Below, one piece after another: positions 40,771-49,643 of a stretch of 64,000 bases of DNA. This stretch comes from an uncultured Muribaculaceae bacterium (lineage in GTDB: Bacteria > Bacteroidota > Bacteroidia > Bacteroidales > Muribaculaceae): the NCBI GenBank assembly GCA_910577315.1, contig CAJTME010000001.1, positions 62,001-126,000 of the forward strand. Direction: 5' to 3'. A program made the position numbers and the translations under genes. Under the pieces are notes generated by a model. That model saw only the letters and a program-made list of their open reading frames with translations. It ran no database searches and had not been told where the DNA came from. The stretch's first letter is position 1, and each line of letters starts with the position of its first letter.

Positions 40771-43509
40771 TCAGCGGCCGAGACGTTTGCGCATGTCGGA
40801 GGGAGATTCGCCGAAGGTGTCTTTGTAACACTTCGAGAAATAAGCCGGCGATGAGAATCCGCTCGAATATGCAATCTCGCTTATCGAACTTTCTGTTGTC
40901 GACAGCAGCGTGCGCGCATGCTTGAGGCGCAGGCTGCGCATAAGCTCCACAGGCGTGTAGTTGGTGAGGGCTTTTATCTTGCGGCTGAACTGCGACTGCC
41001 CCAGCCCCATGCTGGCGGCGATTTCATCCACGCTGAGGTCGGCGTTGCCAATCTCGGCGCGGAACAGTTCAAGGAAGCGGTTGTAGAAATCACTCTCAAC
41101 ATCCGGCGCCCCTTCAATCCGTACAGGTTTGACAACGGCGCCCTGCGGGACGGCGGCGACGTCGGCCACTCCGTTTGTCAACGCATCGCTTATGCGCTTG
41201 CGGTTTACGAGCAGGTTGTGGCACCGCGATTTAAGCACCCTGGCCGTAAATGGCTTGGACAGATAGCCGTCGGCTCCGCTATCATATCCCTCGATGCGCT
41301 GTTCGTCGAGGGCACAGGCCGTCAACATCAGCACGGGCACATGCGAGGTGGAAACCTCATCTTTTATGGTGCGGCAACATTCCAGACCGCCCATCACGGG
41401 CATCATCACGTCGCATATCACCAAATCAGGCACATATTTAGATGCCATCCTCACTCCCTGGCGTCCATCGGCGGCATATATCACTGCATATTCGTCGGAA
41501 AGTGTCTGCCCTATAAGCTGCTGCATGTCACGATTGTCATCTACAACCAGTACGACCGGTTTGCCATCGGGATTGTTCACAGCCGCCTTTTCAATTGTGC
41601 CGAGCTCAGCAAGCACGTCCTTGCTGTCGGGATTCTTAATAAATTCGGCATGGGTATTGACATGACGCAGCGGCAGGGTTATGGTGAAACGCGAGCCGCA
41701 GCCCAACGCACTCTCCACCTCCACCTTGCCTCCGTGAAGTTCCACAAAAGCCTTGACAAGCGCCAGACCGATGCCCGACCCGGTGGGATTTATCTTCTCC
41801 ACCTGGTAGAACCGGTCGAAGATGTTTTTCAGGTCGTCCTCACTGATTCCATTGCCGTTGTCCTCAACGAAAATGGTCACGGTGTCGATGCCGGTGAACA
41901 TCCCGAGGGTTATGTCGCCGTTGTCGGGCGTGTTCTTGATTGCGTTTGACACGAGATTGAAAACCACGCGCTCAATTTTCTCAGGATCAACAGCCACGTC
42001 GGGGCAGTCGGGCTGCACGTCAAGATGAAGCCGGATGTCGCGTTTATTGGCCACGGCACTGAACGAATCGAGCCATTCGCCGAGCAGATTTCCGAGATTG
42101 ACTTCCCGAAGGCTGAGATTCAGCTTGTTGTTCTCGAACTTGCGGAAATCGAGAATTTCATTAATAAGCCTCTGGAGTATCTTAACGTTTTTATTGGCAA
42201 GACGCACGAGAACTTTCTGATCCTCAGTAAGGTTTCCGCCTTTCAGCAACTGGTCGACGGGCTCGGCAATAAGTGTGAGCGGCGTGCGAAGGTCGTGGGA
42301 CACATTGGTGAAGAACACAAGTTTTGACTGCATGGCCTCGTCAAGTTGCTGGTAGAGCTGTTTCTGCCGGTCGCGCTGTTCCTCAAGGAGATGATTCTGC
42401 GCCACCAGTTCGCGCTGATGGCGGCGGTGTTGCCAAAAAGCCCTGAGCAACAGAAAAACCATGGCGATGAGGAGCACAAGGATGACCACCGCCAGATAGA
42501 ACAGCGTGGTCTGCGCCGAATGTTGCGACCAATAGTCGTCTATGCGGGCTTTAAGATCGGCCATCTTGTTTGTCTCGGCCTTCAGCGACTCGTTTTGCTG
42601 AAGCAGTATTTCGGCGTTAGACTGGTCAACCGCCGATAGGGCCGGGAGCAATTGTTCGCGCTGGTAGGGGCGACCTTCCAGAATGTCCATAGCCGTGGCA
42701 ATCAGCCGGTGACCTTCTGTCGGATATAGAAATGTCGCATCTATTACGGAATCGGCCACAGCTTTAAGCCCGACATCGGGGGCACCGTCTATACCGACAA
42801 TCTTTATATCATCAAGGCCGCGGCGGCGTGCCACTTCCGAAGCACCGATGGCCATGCGGTCGTTGTGGGCATAGATTAGATTGACGTCGGGGTATAGATT
42901 AAGTAACGAATCAGCCACCGGCACGGCATCGCTGTGGTTCCAGTTCGCCGCACAACTTGCCACAATCCGGGCGTCGGGAACAGAATCGAGCACCTTGGCA
43001 AAACCTCTATGGCGCATCGCTGCCGGAGTCGAACCATCGAGTCCCCGCAGTTCAATCGCACGGATTGGACCGTCGACAATCTGCGCCGAATATCTGGCCG
43101 CCTCGCGCCCCAGCCCTTCGTTGTCCACTCCCATCCGGGCCGTGTACCAATCGCCGTCGATGTCGCGGTCAAATATTATGACCGGCACTCCGCTTTCATA
43201 AACCTCTTTTATGACAGGCGTGATTGCCTTGGCCTCGTTGGGGGCAGCGATGATGATGTCAAAATCATTGTCCTTGAAATACCGTATGTCGGCAATCTGC
43301 CGGGCGTTGTCGTCGTCGGCCGAGCGTATCTCGACCACGGCATTTTCATGGAGCATCATCTCGCGGTTGATTTCTTCATTCATTTTCATACGCCAGTCAT
43401 CACGGCTGCACTGCGACACGCCGATGCGGTAGGTGGGATCACCTTTCCCACATCCGGCAAGAATGATGGCGGTGACAATTATGAATAAGAAAGCTGAATA
43501 CTTGGTCAT
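40771..43509 (-). CDS. Hybrid two-component regulator (HTCS) with periplasmic sugar-binding sensor
   Basis: 912 residues. Residues 26-295 form a type I periplasmic-binding (LacI/RbsB-like) sensor (IGVSQCSRDDWR; DNDFDIIIAAPNEA; VPVIIFDRDIDGDWYTARMGVDN; YAHNDRMAIGA; KIVGIDGAP). After a TM helix (about 336-356) come a HisKA domain (His405 in FTNVSHDLRTPLT), ATPase (N box NLVSNAIKNT, GNGISEDD, GSGIGLALVK), receiver (VLVVDDN, VICDVMMP) and an AraC-type DNA-binding end (from about 815). The layout matches the fructose-sensing HTCS of the Bacteroides levan locus, so free fructose is the likely signal. The start has a lipobox (ILAGC, Cys20), unusual for a sensor kinase. Confidence 0.93.
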   Translation of the reverse strand: MTKYSAFLFIIVTAIILAGCGKGDPTYRIGVSQCSRDDWRMKMNEEINREMMLHENAVVEIRSADDDNARQIADIRYFKDNDFDIIIAAPNEAKAITPVIKEVYESGVPVIIFDRDIDGDWYTARMGVDNEGLGREAARYSAQIVDGPIRAIELRGLDGSTPAAMRHRGFAKVLDSVPDARIVASCAANWNHSDAVPVADSLLNLYPDVNLIYAHNDRMAIGASEVARRRGLDDIKIVGIDGAPDVGLKAVADSVIDATFLYPTEGHRLIATAMDILEGRPYQREQLLPALSAVDQSNAEILLQQNESLKAETNKMADLKARIDDYWSQHSAQTTLFYLAVVILVLLIAMVFLLLRAFWQHRRHQRELVAQNHLLEEQRDRQKQLYQQLDEAMQSKLVFFTNVSHDLRTPLTLIAEPVDQLLKGGNLTEDQKVLVRLANKNVKILQRLINEILDFRKFENNKLNLSLREVNLGNLLGEWLDSFSAVANKRDIRLHLDVQPDCPDVAVDPEKIERVVFNLVSNAIKNTPDNGDITLGMFTGIDTVTIFVEDNGNGISEDDLKNIFDRFYQVEKINPTGSGIGLALVKAFVELHGGKVEVESALGCGSRFTITLPLRHVNTHAEFIKNPDSKDVLAELGTIEKAAVNNPDGKPVVLVVDDNRDMQQLIGQTLSDEYAVIYAADGRQGVRMASKYVPDLVICDVMMPVMGGLECCRTIKDEVSTSHVPVLMLTACALDEQRIEGYDSGADGYLSKPFTARVLKSRCHNLLVNRKRISDALTNGVADVAAVPQGAVVKPVRIEGAPDVESDFYNRFLELFRAEIGNADLSVDEIAASMGLGQSQFSRKIKALTNYTPVELMRSLRLKHARTLLSTTESSISEIAYSSGFSSPAYFSKCYKDTFGESPSDMRKRLGR

Positions 43510-43558
43510 TCTGTTTGGTTTATGGTCTAAGATTCGGCCGCCGGCCGTTTTTGATTTT

Positions 43559-43566
43559 CAAAGTTA
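43559..43566 (-). promoter_or_regulatory. -7 element of the HTCS gene
   Basis: TAACTTTG on the minus strand at 43566-43559, 49 bp before the HTCS ATG at 43509; no clear -33. Confidence 0.55.
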
Positions 43567-43616
43567 GGCATATTTTATGAAAATCAGCACTTTTCCTTTT
43601 AAAAAAACGGGCATTC

Positions 43617-43680
43617 CCATTTTTTGATACATTATGCCGATTTTTTCATACCCATCCCCCGGCTCTTTTCAGTAGCTTTG
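43617..43680 (+). promoter_or_regulatory. Fructosidase-operon promoter and candidate HTCS site
   Basis: TAGCTTTG at 43673-43680, no -33 TTTG, 116 bp before ATG 43797. Upstream at 43617-43653 two copies of an ATTTTTT-centred block (CCATTTTTTGATAC and CGATTTTTTCATAC) lie about 20 bp apart; the segment 43629-43653 resembles 40695-40715 before susC. The leader contains an 8-bp inverted repeat TTGCAAAC/GTTTGCAA (43683-43690, 43724-43731). Confidence 0.5.
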
Positions 43681-43796
43681 CATTGCAAACACGCAAACAC
43701 AGACAGAACAGTTTTTCTCATAAGTTTGCAATAGGGCGATTTCTAAGGTAAATATTGTTTCGCCACAACTTCCAGCACTTAAATTAATACGACATA

Positions 43797-45626
43797 ATGA
43801 AAAACGGACTTCTTAAATCAGCAATACTCGGAATGATGCTCGGTGCGGTAAACGCGACCCCGGCATTTTCAGGGAACATAGAGGTAAACCACCTCGGGGT
43901 GCAGAACACCCTGGTGCGTGTCAATGGAGACGCACCATACCTATTTATTCCCGTTCAGGAATCAAACGACGACGCAACAATCAGGGTTATTGTTGACGGC
44001 AAACCCGACAAAACCATCTATGCGCGCCTCGCCAAATCGAAAGTTGACTATTCGGTACCTTTCGACCTCACTCCATATAAGGGCCACAATGTCGTGCTCG
44101 ACATCATGACATCGCAGGGCCGCGGGTCGGTGCGCGAGGCCAAGGATGACGCCTGCTGGAGCAACTTCGCCCTCGCCGATACTTTCGACACCACCAACCG
44201 CGAGAAGTTCCGCCCGGCTTTCCACCACACGCCGTCCTACGGATGGATGAACGACCCCAACGGCATGTTCTACAAAGACGGACAGTGGCACCTCTATTAT
44301 CAATGGAACCCTTACGGCTCGAAATGGCAAAACATGACCTGGGGACACTCCTCGTCGCCCGACCTCGTCCACTGGACCCACCACCCCGCCGCCATCGAAC
44401 CGAACGGACTGGGCGCCGTGTTCAGCGGAAGCTCGGCAATCGACACGGAAAACTCGGCCGGCTTCGGCAAGAACGCCATAGTAGCTCTTTATACCTCGGC
44501 AGGCCACAGCCAGATGCAGAGCCTTGCCTGGAGCGATGACAACGGCAATACATTCCACATTTATGAAGGAAATCCGGTGCTGACGCTCGAAAGCGAAGCC
44601 CGCGACCCCAACATGTTCTGGAATCCCGACACAAAACAGTGGACAATGGTACTGGCCCACGCGCTCGATCATGAGATGCTGGTGTTCTCATCGCCCGACC
44701 TCAAGGAGTGGACCCTGCAAAGCTCGTTCGGCAAAGGGCTCGGCGCACAGGACGGTGTATGGGAATGTCCCGACCTGTTCCGCCTGCCTGTCGACGGAAC
44801 AGGCGCCGAGAAATGGGTGCTGCTCTGCAACATCAACCCCGGCGGCCCGTTCGGAGGCAGCGCGACCCAATATTTCATAGGCGATTTCGATGGCAAGACA
44901 TTCAAGGCCGATACGGATGCCTCGGGCAACGTGCCGACAAAATGGCTTGACTTCGGCAAGGACCACTATGCGACCGTGTCGTGGAGCGACGCTCCCGGTG
45001 GCCGGCGCACAGCTATCGGCTGGATGAGCAACTGGCAATATGCCGCCGAAGTGCCCACGATGCAATTCCGCAGCGCCAACACCCTGCCCCGCGAGATTGG
45101 TCTCTTCACCGCGCCCGACGGACAGATATATGCCTCGTCAACACCATCGCCCGAACTCGCAAGCCTGCGTGGAAAGACTATAAGAAAAGGTACCCGCGCC
45201 ACAATCGGCACCAAAGGCAACGAATATGCCCTGCCCCCATCCGGCGTATGCGAAATTCAGCTCAACGTTGACGCGCAGAAAGCTTCATCACTCACCTTTA
45301 CCCTCAAAAACACTGCCGGCGAGCAAACCGTGATGACCTATGACCCGGTTGCACATACATTCTCGTTCGACCGTACCCGCAGCGGGATCACAGACTTCAG
45401 CCAGGAATTCCCGGCTGTGACATCAGCCCCGACCTTTGAGGACAACGGCAAACTCGCCCTGAGCATATTCATTGACCGCTCGTCGATCGAAGTGTTCGGC
45501 AATGACGGACGGTTTGCAATGACCAACCTTGTTTTCCCCACCGCCCCCCACACCACCCTGTCGGTAAGCGCTGCCGGAGGTAAGGCCAAAATAACCGACC
45601 TGACAATATATTCAATCGCAGAATAA
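43797..45626 (+). CDS. GH32 exo-fructosidase (levanase/inulinase type)
   Basis: 609 residues with signal peptide MKNGLLKSAILGMMLGAVNATPAFS. Residues about 27-125 form an N-terminal beta domain (DUF4980-like in Bacteroidota GH32s). The catalytic propeller has all three acidic residues: nucleophile Asp153 (WMNDPNG), stabilizer Asp270 (EARDP) and acid/base Glu323 (WECPD). A C-terminal beta-sandwich has FIDRSSIEVFGNDGR. It should release fructose from beta-fructans, probably in the periplasm (no lipobox). It is followed by the fructose transporter (27 bp) and fructokinase, and is divergent from the HTCS. Confidence 0.95.
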   Translation: MKNGLLKSAILGMMLGAVNATPAFSGNIEVNHLGVQNTLVRVNGDAPYLFIPVQESNDDATIRVIVDGKPDKTIYARLAKSKVDYSVPFDLTPYKGHNVVLDIMTSQGRGSVREAKDDACWSNFALADTFDTTNREKFRPAFHHTPSYGWMNDPNGMFYKDGQWHLYYQWNPYGSKWQNMTWGHSSSPDLVHWTHHPAAIEPNGLGAVFSGSSAIDTENSAGFGKNAIVALYTSAGHSQMQSLAWSDDNGNTFHIYEGNPVLTLESEARDPNMFWNPDTKQWTMVLAHALDHEMLVFSSPDLKEWTLQSSFGKGLGAQDGVWECPDLFRLPVDGTGAEKWVLLCNINPGGPFGGSATQYFIGDFDGKTFKADTDASGNVPTKWLDFGKDHYATVSWSDAPGGRRTAIGWMSNWQYAAEVPTMQFRSANTLPREIGLFTAPDGQIYASSTPSPELASLRGKTIRKGTRATIGTKGNEYALPPSGVCEIQLNVDAQKASSLTFTLKNTAGEQTVMTYDPVAHTFSFDRTRSGITDFSQEFPAVTSAPTFEDNGKLALSIFIDRSSIEVFGNDGRFAMTNLVFPTAPHTTLSVSAAGGKAKITDLTIYSIAE

Positions 45627-45653
45627 TTACCTTGAAACACAACACATACCACA

Positions 45654-46841
45654 ATGCAGACTGAAAAAGCCATATCGTCCGGCCGCAAAGGCTGGCTCAT
45701 GCAGATGATTCCCGTGATGCTGTGCTTCTTTGCCATGGGCTTCGTCGACCTGGTGGGAACCGCCTCAAACTATGTGCAGAAAGACCTCGGCCTCACCGAC
45801 TCGCAGGCCAATCTGTTCCCCTCGCTCGTATTTTTCTGGTTCCTGATTTTCTCCGTTCCGACGGGAATGTTGATGAACCGCATAGGCCGGAAAAAGACCG
45901 TCCTCATAAGCCTTGCCGTGACAGCCCTGTCACTCATCATCCCCATATTCGGCGATTCTTACTGGACAATGCTCATCGCGTTCTCGCTGCTCGGCATCGG
46001 CAATGCGATAATGCAGACATCGCTCAACCCGCTCGTCACCAATCTGATCAGCGGCGACAAACTGGCATCCACCCTCACTTTCGGTCAGTTTGTAAAAGCC
46101 ATCGCCTCGTTCCTCGCACCCATCATCGCCGCATGGGGCGCCACGACCTATCTGCCGACTTTCGGGCTCGGATGGCGCTCGCTGTTCATAATCTACGCCG
46201 CCGTCAGCTGCCTGTCGGTTGCCGTGCTGGCCGCAACTCCCATCGAGGAAGAACGCCCCGACAAGGCATCGGGCATAAAGGAGTGTCTCAAACTCCTCGG
46301 CCAGCCGTTCATCCTGCTGTGCTTCCTCGGCATCATCTGTCACGTCGGCATCGACGTCGGCACAAACACCACCGCCCCCAAAATCCTCATGGAACGCCTC
46401 GGGATGGCTCTTGAAGAAGCAAGCTTCGCAACAGGGCTGTACTTCATATTCCGAACCGCCGGATGCTTCATCGGCGCCTTCGCCTTGCGCGTCGTTTCCC
46501 CGAAACTTTTCTTCGGCGTGAGCGTAGCCATGATGGCTGCCGCCATGGTGATACTTTTTACAGCCCACTCGCTCGGCGCCCTTTACACCGGCATCGCCCT
46601 TATCGGTTTCGGAAACTCCAACGTGTTCTCCGTAGTGTTCTCCCAGGCCCTCATTGCCGCACCCGTTGAAAAGAACGAGGTGTCTGGCCTGATGATAATG
46701 GGCCTTTTCGGCGGCACCATATTCCCGCTCGCCATGGGCTATGCGGCCGATGCCGTAGGCCAGGCCGGCGCAGTGGCCGTGATGGCCGCAGGTGTCGTGT
46801 ATCTGCTTTATTATACTTTGAAAATAAAATCAATCAAATAA
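45654..46841 (+). CDS. MFS sugar (fructose) transporter
   Basis: 395 residues, about 12 membrane helices, no signal peptide. RIGRKKTVLI after helix 2-3 is the MFS loop motif (G-x-x-x-D/R-R-x-G-R-(K/R)-(K/R)). The overall pattern (FVDLVGTASNYVQKDLGLTDSQANLFPSLVFFWF) resembles the FucP/GluP fucose-glucose-galactose symporter group. The position between a GH32 and a fructokinase supports fructose import across the inner membrane. Located 5 bp before the kinase gene. Confidence 0.88.
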   Translation: MQTEKAISSGRKGWLMQMIPVMLCFFAMGFVDLVGTASNYVQKDLGLTDSQANLFPSLVFFWFLIFSVPTGMLMNRIGRKKTVLISLAVTALSLIIPIFGDSYWTMLIAFSLLGIGNAIMQTSLNPLVTNLISGDKLASTLTFGQFVKAIASFLAPIIAAWGATTYLPTFGLGWRSLFIIYAAVSCLSVAVLAATPIEEERPDKASGIKECLKLLGQPFILLCFLGIICHVGIDVGTNTTAPKILMERLGMALEEASFATGLYFIFRTAGCFIGAFALRVVSPKLFFGVSVAMMAAAMVILFTAHSLGALYTGIALIGFGNSNVFSVVFSQALIAAPVEKNEVSGLMIMGLFGGTIFPLAMGYAADAVGQAGAVAVMAAGVVYLLYYTLKIKSIK

Positions 46842-46846
46842 TCATC

Positions 46847-47728
46847 ATGAAGAACAAGATAGTAGTCGGTATGGGCGAGGCCCTGTGGGACGTCCTCCCC
46901 GAAGGAAAGAAAATAGGCGGCGCTCCGGCCAATTTCGCCTACCATGTGTCACAATTCGGACTGAAAAGCTGTGTCGTAAGCGCCATTGGCGATGATGCGC
47001 TCGGTGCCGAAATCCTCAAGAATTTTGACGAAAAACAGCTGTGCCATCTCATCGACACAGTCCCCTATCCCACCGGCACGGTGCAGGTGGAAATCGACCA
47101 GGCAGGCATACCTCAATATGAAATCAAGGAAAACGTGGCCTGGGACAACATTCCCTACACGGCAAAACTTGAGTCGCTCGCCGAGAACACCCGCGCGGTG
47201 TGCTTCGGTTCGCTCGCACAGCGCAATGTTGTGTCCCGCAGCACAATCAACCGTTTCCTTGACGCCATTCCCGAAGAAAACGACCCGCTGATTGTGTTTG
47301 ACGTCAACCTCCGCCAGGGATTCTACAACAAGGAGATTCTGTGCAACTCAATGAAACGTTGCAATATCCTTAAAATAAACGACGAGGAACTCGTGACCGT
47401 AAGCCGCATGTTCGGCTATCCGGGCATCGACCTTCAGGACAAATGCTGGATTCTGTTGGGCAAATACAACCTGAAAATGCTCATCCTCACCTGCGGCATA
47501 AACGGCAGCTATGTATTCACTCCCGGCAACGTATCGTTCCAGCCGACACCCAAAGTGGAGGTGGCCGACACCGTCGGAGCCGGCGACTCGTTCACCGCCG
47601 CCTTCATCGCAAGCATCCTTAAAGGCAAGCCCGTGGACGAAGCCCACCGCCGCGCAGTCGAGACCTCGGCCTTCGTCTGCACCCAGCAAGGCGCCATGCC
47701 CCTGCTGCCCGAGAATATTACTGAATAA
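46847..47728 (+). CDS. PfkB-family fructokinase
   Basis: 293 residues. Signatures: GMGEALWDVLPEGKKIGGAPANFAYHVS at the N-terminus, where the GGAPANFA block is the substrate-binding PfkB motif 1, and DTVGAGDSFTAAFIASIL, the catalytic motif 2 with the Asp base. VFDVNLR and NDEEL are further family residues. It phosphorylates fructose to fructose-6-phosphate (or fructose-1-phosphate, less likely). It ends the GH32-MFS-kinase operon and is followed by a terminator at 47748-47787. Confidence 0.93.
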   Translation: MKNKIVVGMGEALWDVLPEGKKIGGAPANFAYHVSQFGLKSCVVSAIGDDALGAEILKNFDEKQLCHLIDTVPYPTGTVQVEIDQAGIPQYEIKENVAWDNIPYTAKLESLAENTRAVCFGSLAQRNVVSRSTINRFLDAIPEENDPLIVFDVNLRQGFYNKEILCNSMKRCNILKINDEELVTVSRMFGYPGIDLQDKCWILLGKYNLKMLILTCGINGSYVFTPGNVSFQPTPKVEVADTVGAGDSFTAAFIASILKGKPVDEAHRRAVETSAFVCTQQGAMPLLPENITE

Positions 47729-47747
47729 TCCGTCCATCATAACCGCT

Positions 47748-47787
47748 GAAGCTGTGAATTCCCCCTTGGATTCACAGCTTCTTTTTT
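47748..47787 (+). terminator. Rho-independent terminator after fructokinase
   Basis: Arms 47748-47760 and 47769-47781 pair over 12-13 bp (GAAGCTGTGAA core), then a T-run 47782-47787. Nineteen bp after the stop. Confidence 0.85.
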
Positions 47788-47881
47788 ATGTAATTTTGCT
47801 TTTATTACTGTTAAAATATGTTCTTAATTGCAAACTAAAAGTTAATATCGCCACTTTAAGCCATAAAAAGACTCTCACCTC

Positions 47882-47912
47882 TTGACACGAGGGTAAATTT
47901 TGCTTAACTTTG
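47882..47912 (+). promoter_or_regulatory. Promoter of the candidate small RNA
   Basis: TTG at 47882-47884 (CTTG against TTTG), 20-bp spacer, TAACTTTG at 47905-47912. It points rightward into a region without a gene. Confidence 0.6.
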
Positions 47913-47917
47913 CAACA

Positions 47918-48170
47918 GATTTAAAGAATCACCTTCTGACTTAGACTTAGACCGATTATTTACGCATTCCTCAACATTTTTGAGACTCTAAGCTAAGGCA
48001 TGTCCTGACTCCCGTCGTGATGACGCCCCGGTCATGATATAAGGTGTTGTGATAAGTAAGTATGATATAATCTCTGCACTTTTAGAAATGCTATTAAGCA
48101 GAATTTTTAATCACAAATGCCTATTGGCTCAGGGTCCTCAGTCATTGTTGAAATGAATGAGGATTTTTTT
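47918..48170 (+). ncRNA. Candidate structured small RNA, family unknown
   Basis: The 463-bp gap 47729-48192 has no coding frame of note. Inside it a promoter (47882-47912) and a terminator (48135-48170) define a transcript of about 250 nt. It can fold into a hairpin with CTTAG/CTAAG pairs and an inner CTCAA/TTGAG stem (about 47940-47997), a short stem CGTC/GACG (48013-48025) and a long rod in which TTGTGAT (near 48048) pairs with ATCACAA (near 48110) around an inner TCTGC/GCAGA stem. I do not recognise tmRNA, RNase P RNA or SRP RNA signatures. 6S RNA cannot be excluded. The 5' end is estimated from the promoter. Confidence 0.6.
48135..48170 (+). terminator. Terminator of the candidate small RNA
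   Basis: Arms 48135-48146 and 48152-48163 pair over 12 bp with one mismatch, loop of 5, then seven T at 48164-48170. It faces the stop of the convergent gene at 48193. Confidence 0.85.
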
Positions 48171-48192
48171 ATGCCCTTCCATAAATTCAACT

Positions 48193-49512
48193 CTATTGCA
48201 CCGTGTCGGTGAGATTGCGCCTGAGGTTGCGTTCTTTTTGGCCGTCGGTAAATTCATTCCACTTTCGGTTAAAGTTTTTGTGCGACCTCATGAGGGTTAT
48301 TCCAGTGAGTTGTTTCAGCATCGACAGCGCTCTGTATCCTATGTTGAAATTGCGTTTTGACACATTGCGGCTCATAAGCCTGCGGTCTGGCTCAAGCCCA
48401 ACCCTGATTTTGTCATTGTCGGCATTGTTTACGCGGTCTATCAGCGCAAGGATCGCAGGCTGCAGCTCGGGAGCCTCCTGCGGTTCGTATATTCCCACCT
48501 CTCCCGCGTCAAACTTGCGCCGTTCCCATTTCCGGGCTTCCTTGACCGTTATATATTCCTTGTCAAGGATGTAAGCCTCGGTATAGGTCGCAACAAAGAA
48601 AGGCTGATTGCGGCTGTTGAACTGAAACATCCCCCGACCGCGTCCACGCGACTCGATATTGAACGAATAAGCCGTCAGATCGGCCGGGCTGACAGCCTCG
48701 CCGGGAAGACTGTTATAATTGAGCCGCAAACTGAAACGCTCGAAATCTATGTCTTCGTTCACGAAGAAACCCGAGGCGTTCGGCACCCACTTACGGCCTA
48801 TCGTATCTGCAAGCACATCAACGTCAACCGTTATCCGGCTTGTATTCCGGCCCCATATTTCAACCGGGCTATATTTTCCCGACAAGGTATCGGTCGCGGC
48901 GTCTGCTCTGGCCATCCCTGAGGGGAGCATAATCTCAGGGGGCAGCCCAATCCAGTCAGACCAAGAAAAATAATGATTGCAACGGTCGCTGACGCTGTCA
49001 AGACCTCCGGCATCCGTAAAGCGGTAGTAGGACTTCGAGTCAAGTACACGCGGATAACGCCATCCCCTGAAACGGAGCTTGCCTTCGCCTGGCAACATGA
49101 AGTCAACCATTTTTTCGCGGAACATGAAAACCGTATCGGTATAGGTCGACAGGGTCGAATATTCCCTGACGTAAGCCAGAACATGCAACACCTTTTTCTG
49201 GCGCGATTCCACCACGAACTCAGGCAATTCCATGATATTCTCCCGCAAGAACACCGTGTCGACATTCATATCGGGCACCGTCGCTTCGTGAAAACCCATG
49301 AAACGGATTGTCAACGGACAATCTACAGCCGTCGCCTCGGAGACCCGACCACCGCCACGGCTGGTACATATGAATTTACCGCTGCGGTCAAAAACAGATG
49401 CACTTTCAAGCGGCTTGCGTGTCAAGGAGTCAGCCACAACGAAAAAGCCCCGCCGTCCCGAAACATTCGGTGCAAGACACATCATCATCAATATTGCAGC
49501 AAGTAACCTCAT
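48193..49512 (-). CDS. Exported protein with carboxypeptidase-regulatory-like N-terminal domain
   Basis: 439 residues with signal peptide MRLLAAILMMMCLAPNVSG. Residues about 22-95 look like a carboxypeptidase regulatory-like beta-sandwich (VVADSLTRKPLESASVFDRSGKFICTSRGGG; IRFMGFHEATV). The rest is mixed alpha/beta with many Tyr/Trp, no catalytic motif and no barrel ending. Similar Bacteroidota proteins are annotated only as regulatory-like-domain proteins, some paired with transporters; no partner is here. Its promoter is not clear; 49513-49643 is A+T rich and shows nothing else. Confidence 0.75.
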   Translation of the reverse strand: MRLLAAILMMMCLAPNVSGRRGFFVVADSLTRKPLESASVFDRSGKFICTSRGGGRVSEATAVDCPLTIRFMGFHEATVPDMNVDTVFLRENIMELPEFVVESRQKKVLHVLAYVREYSTLSTYTDTVFMFREKMVDFMLPGEGKLRFRGWRYPRVLDSKSYYRFTDAGGLDSVSDRCNHYFSWSDWIGLPPEIMLPSGMARADAATDTLSGKYSPVEIWGRNTSRITVDVDVLADTIGRKWVPNASGFFVNEDIDFERFSLRLNYNSLPGEAVSPADLTAYSFNIESRGRGRGMFQFNSRNQPFFVATYTEAYILDKEYITVKEARKWERRKFDAGEVGIYEPQEAPELQPAILALIDRVNNADNDKIRVGLEPDRRLMSRNVSKRNFNIGYRALSMLKQLTGITLMRSHKNFNRKWNEFTDGQKERNLRRNLTDTVQ

Positions 49513-49643
49513 GCACGGACAGGATTAAATCACCCACAAAAATATACCATCCCCACGGCCCCCACAAATTACATAAGTTAATATTACAAAACGCCTCAGT
49601 TAATAAATCAAAACAAAGCCGCGCAAATCCGATAAAATCGAAG

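Noticed and set aside
47918..48170. Firm naming as 6S RNA, tmRNA or RNase P RNA
   Set aside because: Characteristic motifs for tmRNA and RNase P are missing and the ends do not pair as in 6S; kept as unnamed candidate.
49513..49643. Possible small gene or RNA in the A+T-rich gap
   Set aside because: No frame, hairpin with T-run or consensus promoter could be supported.
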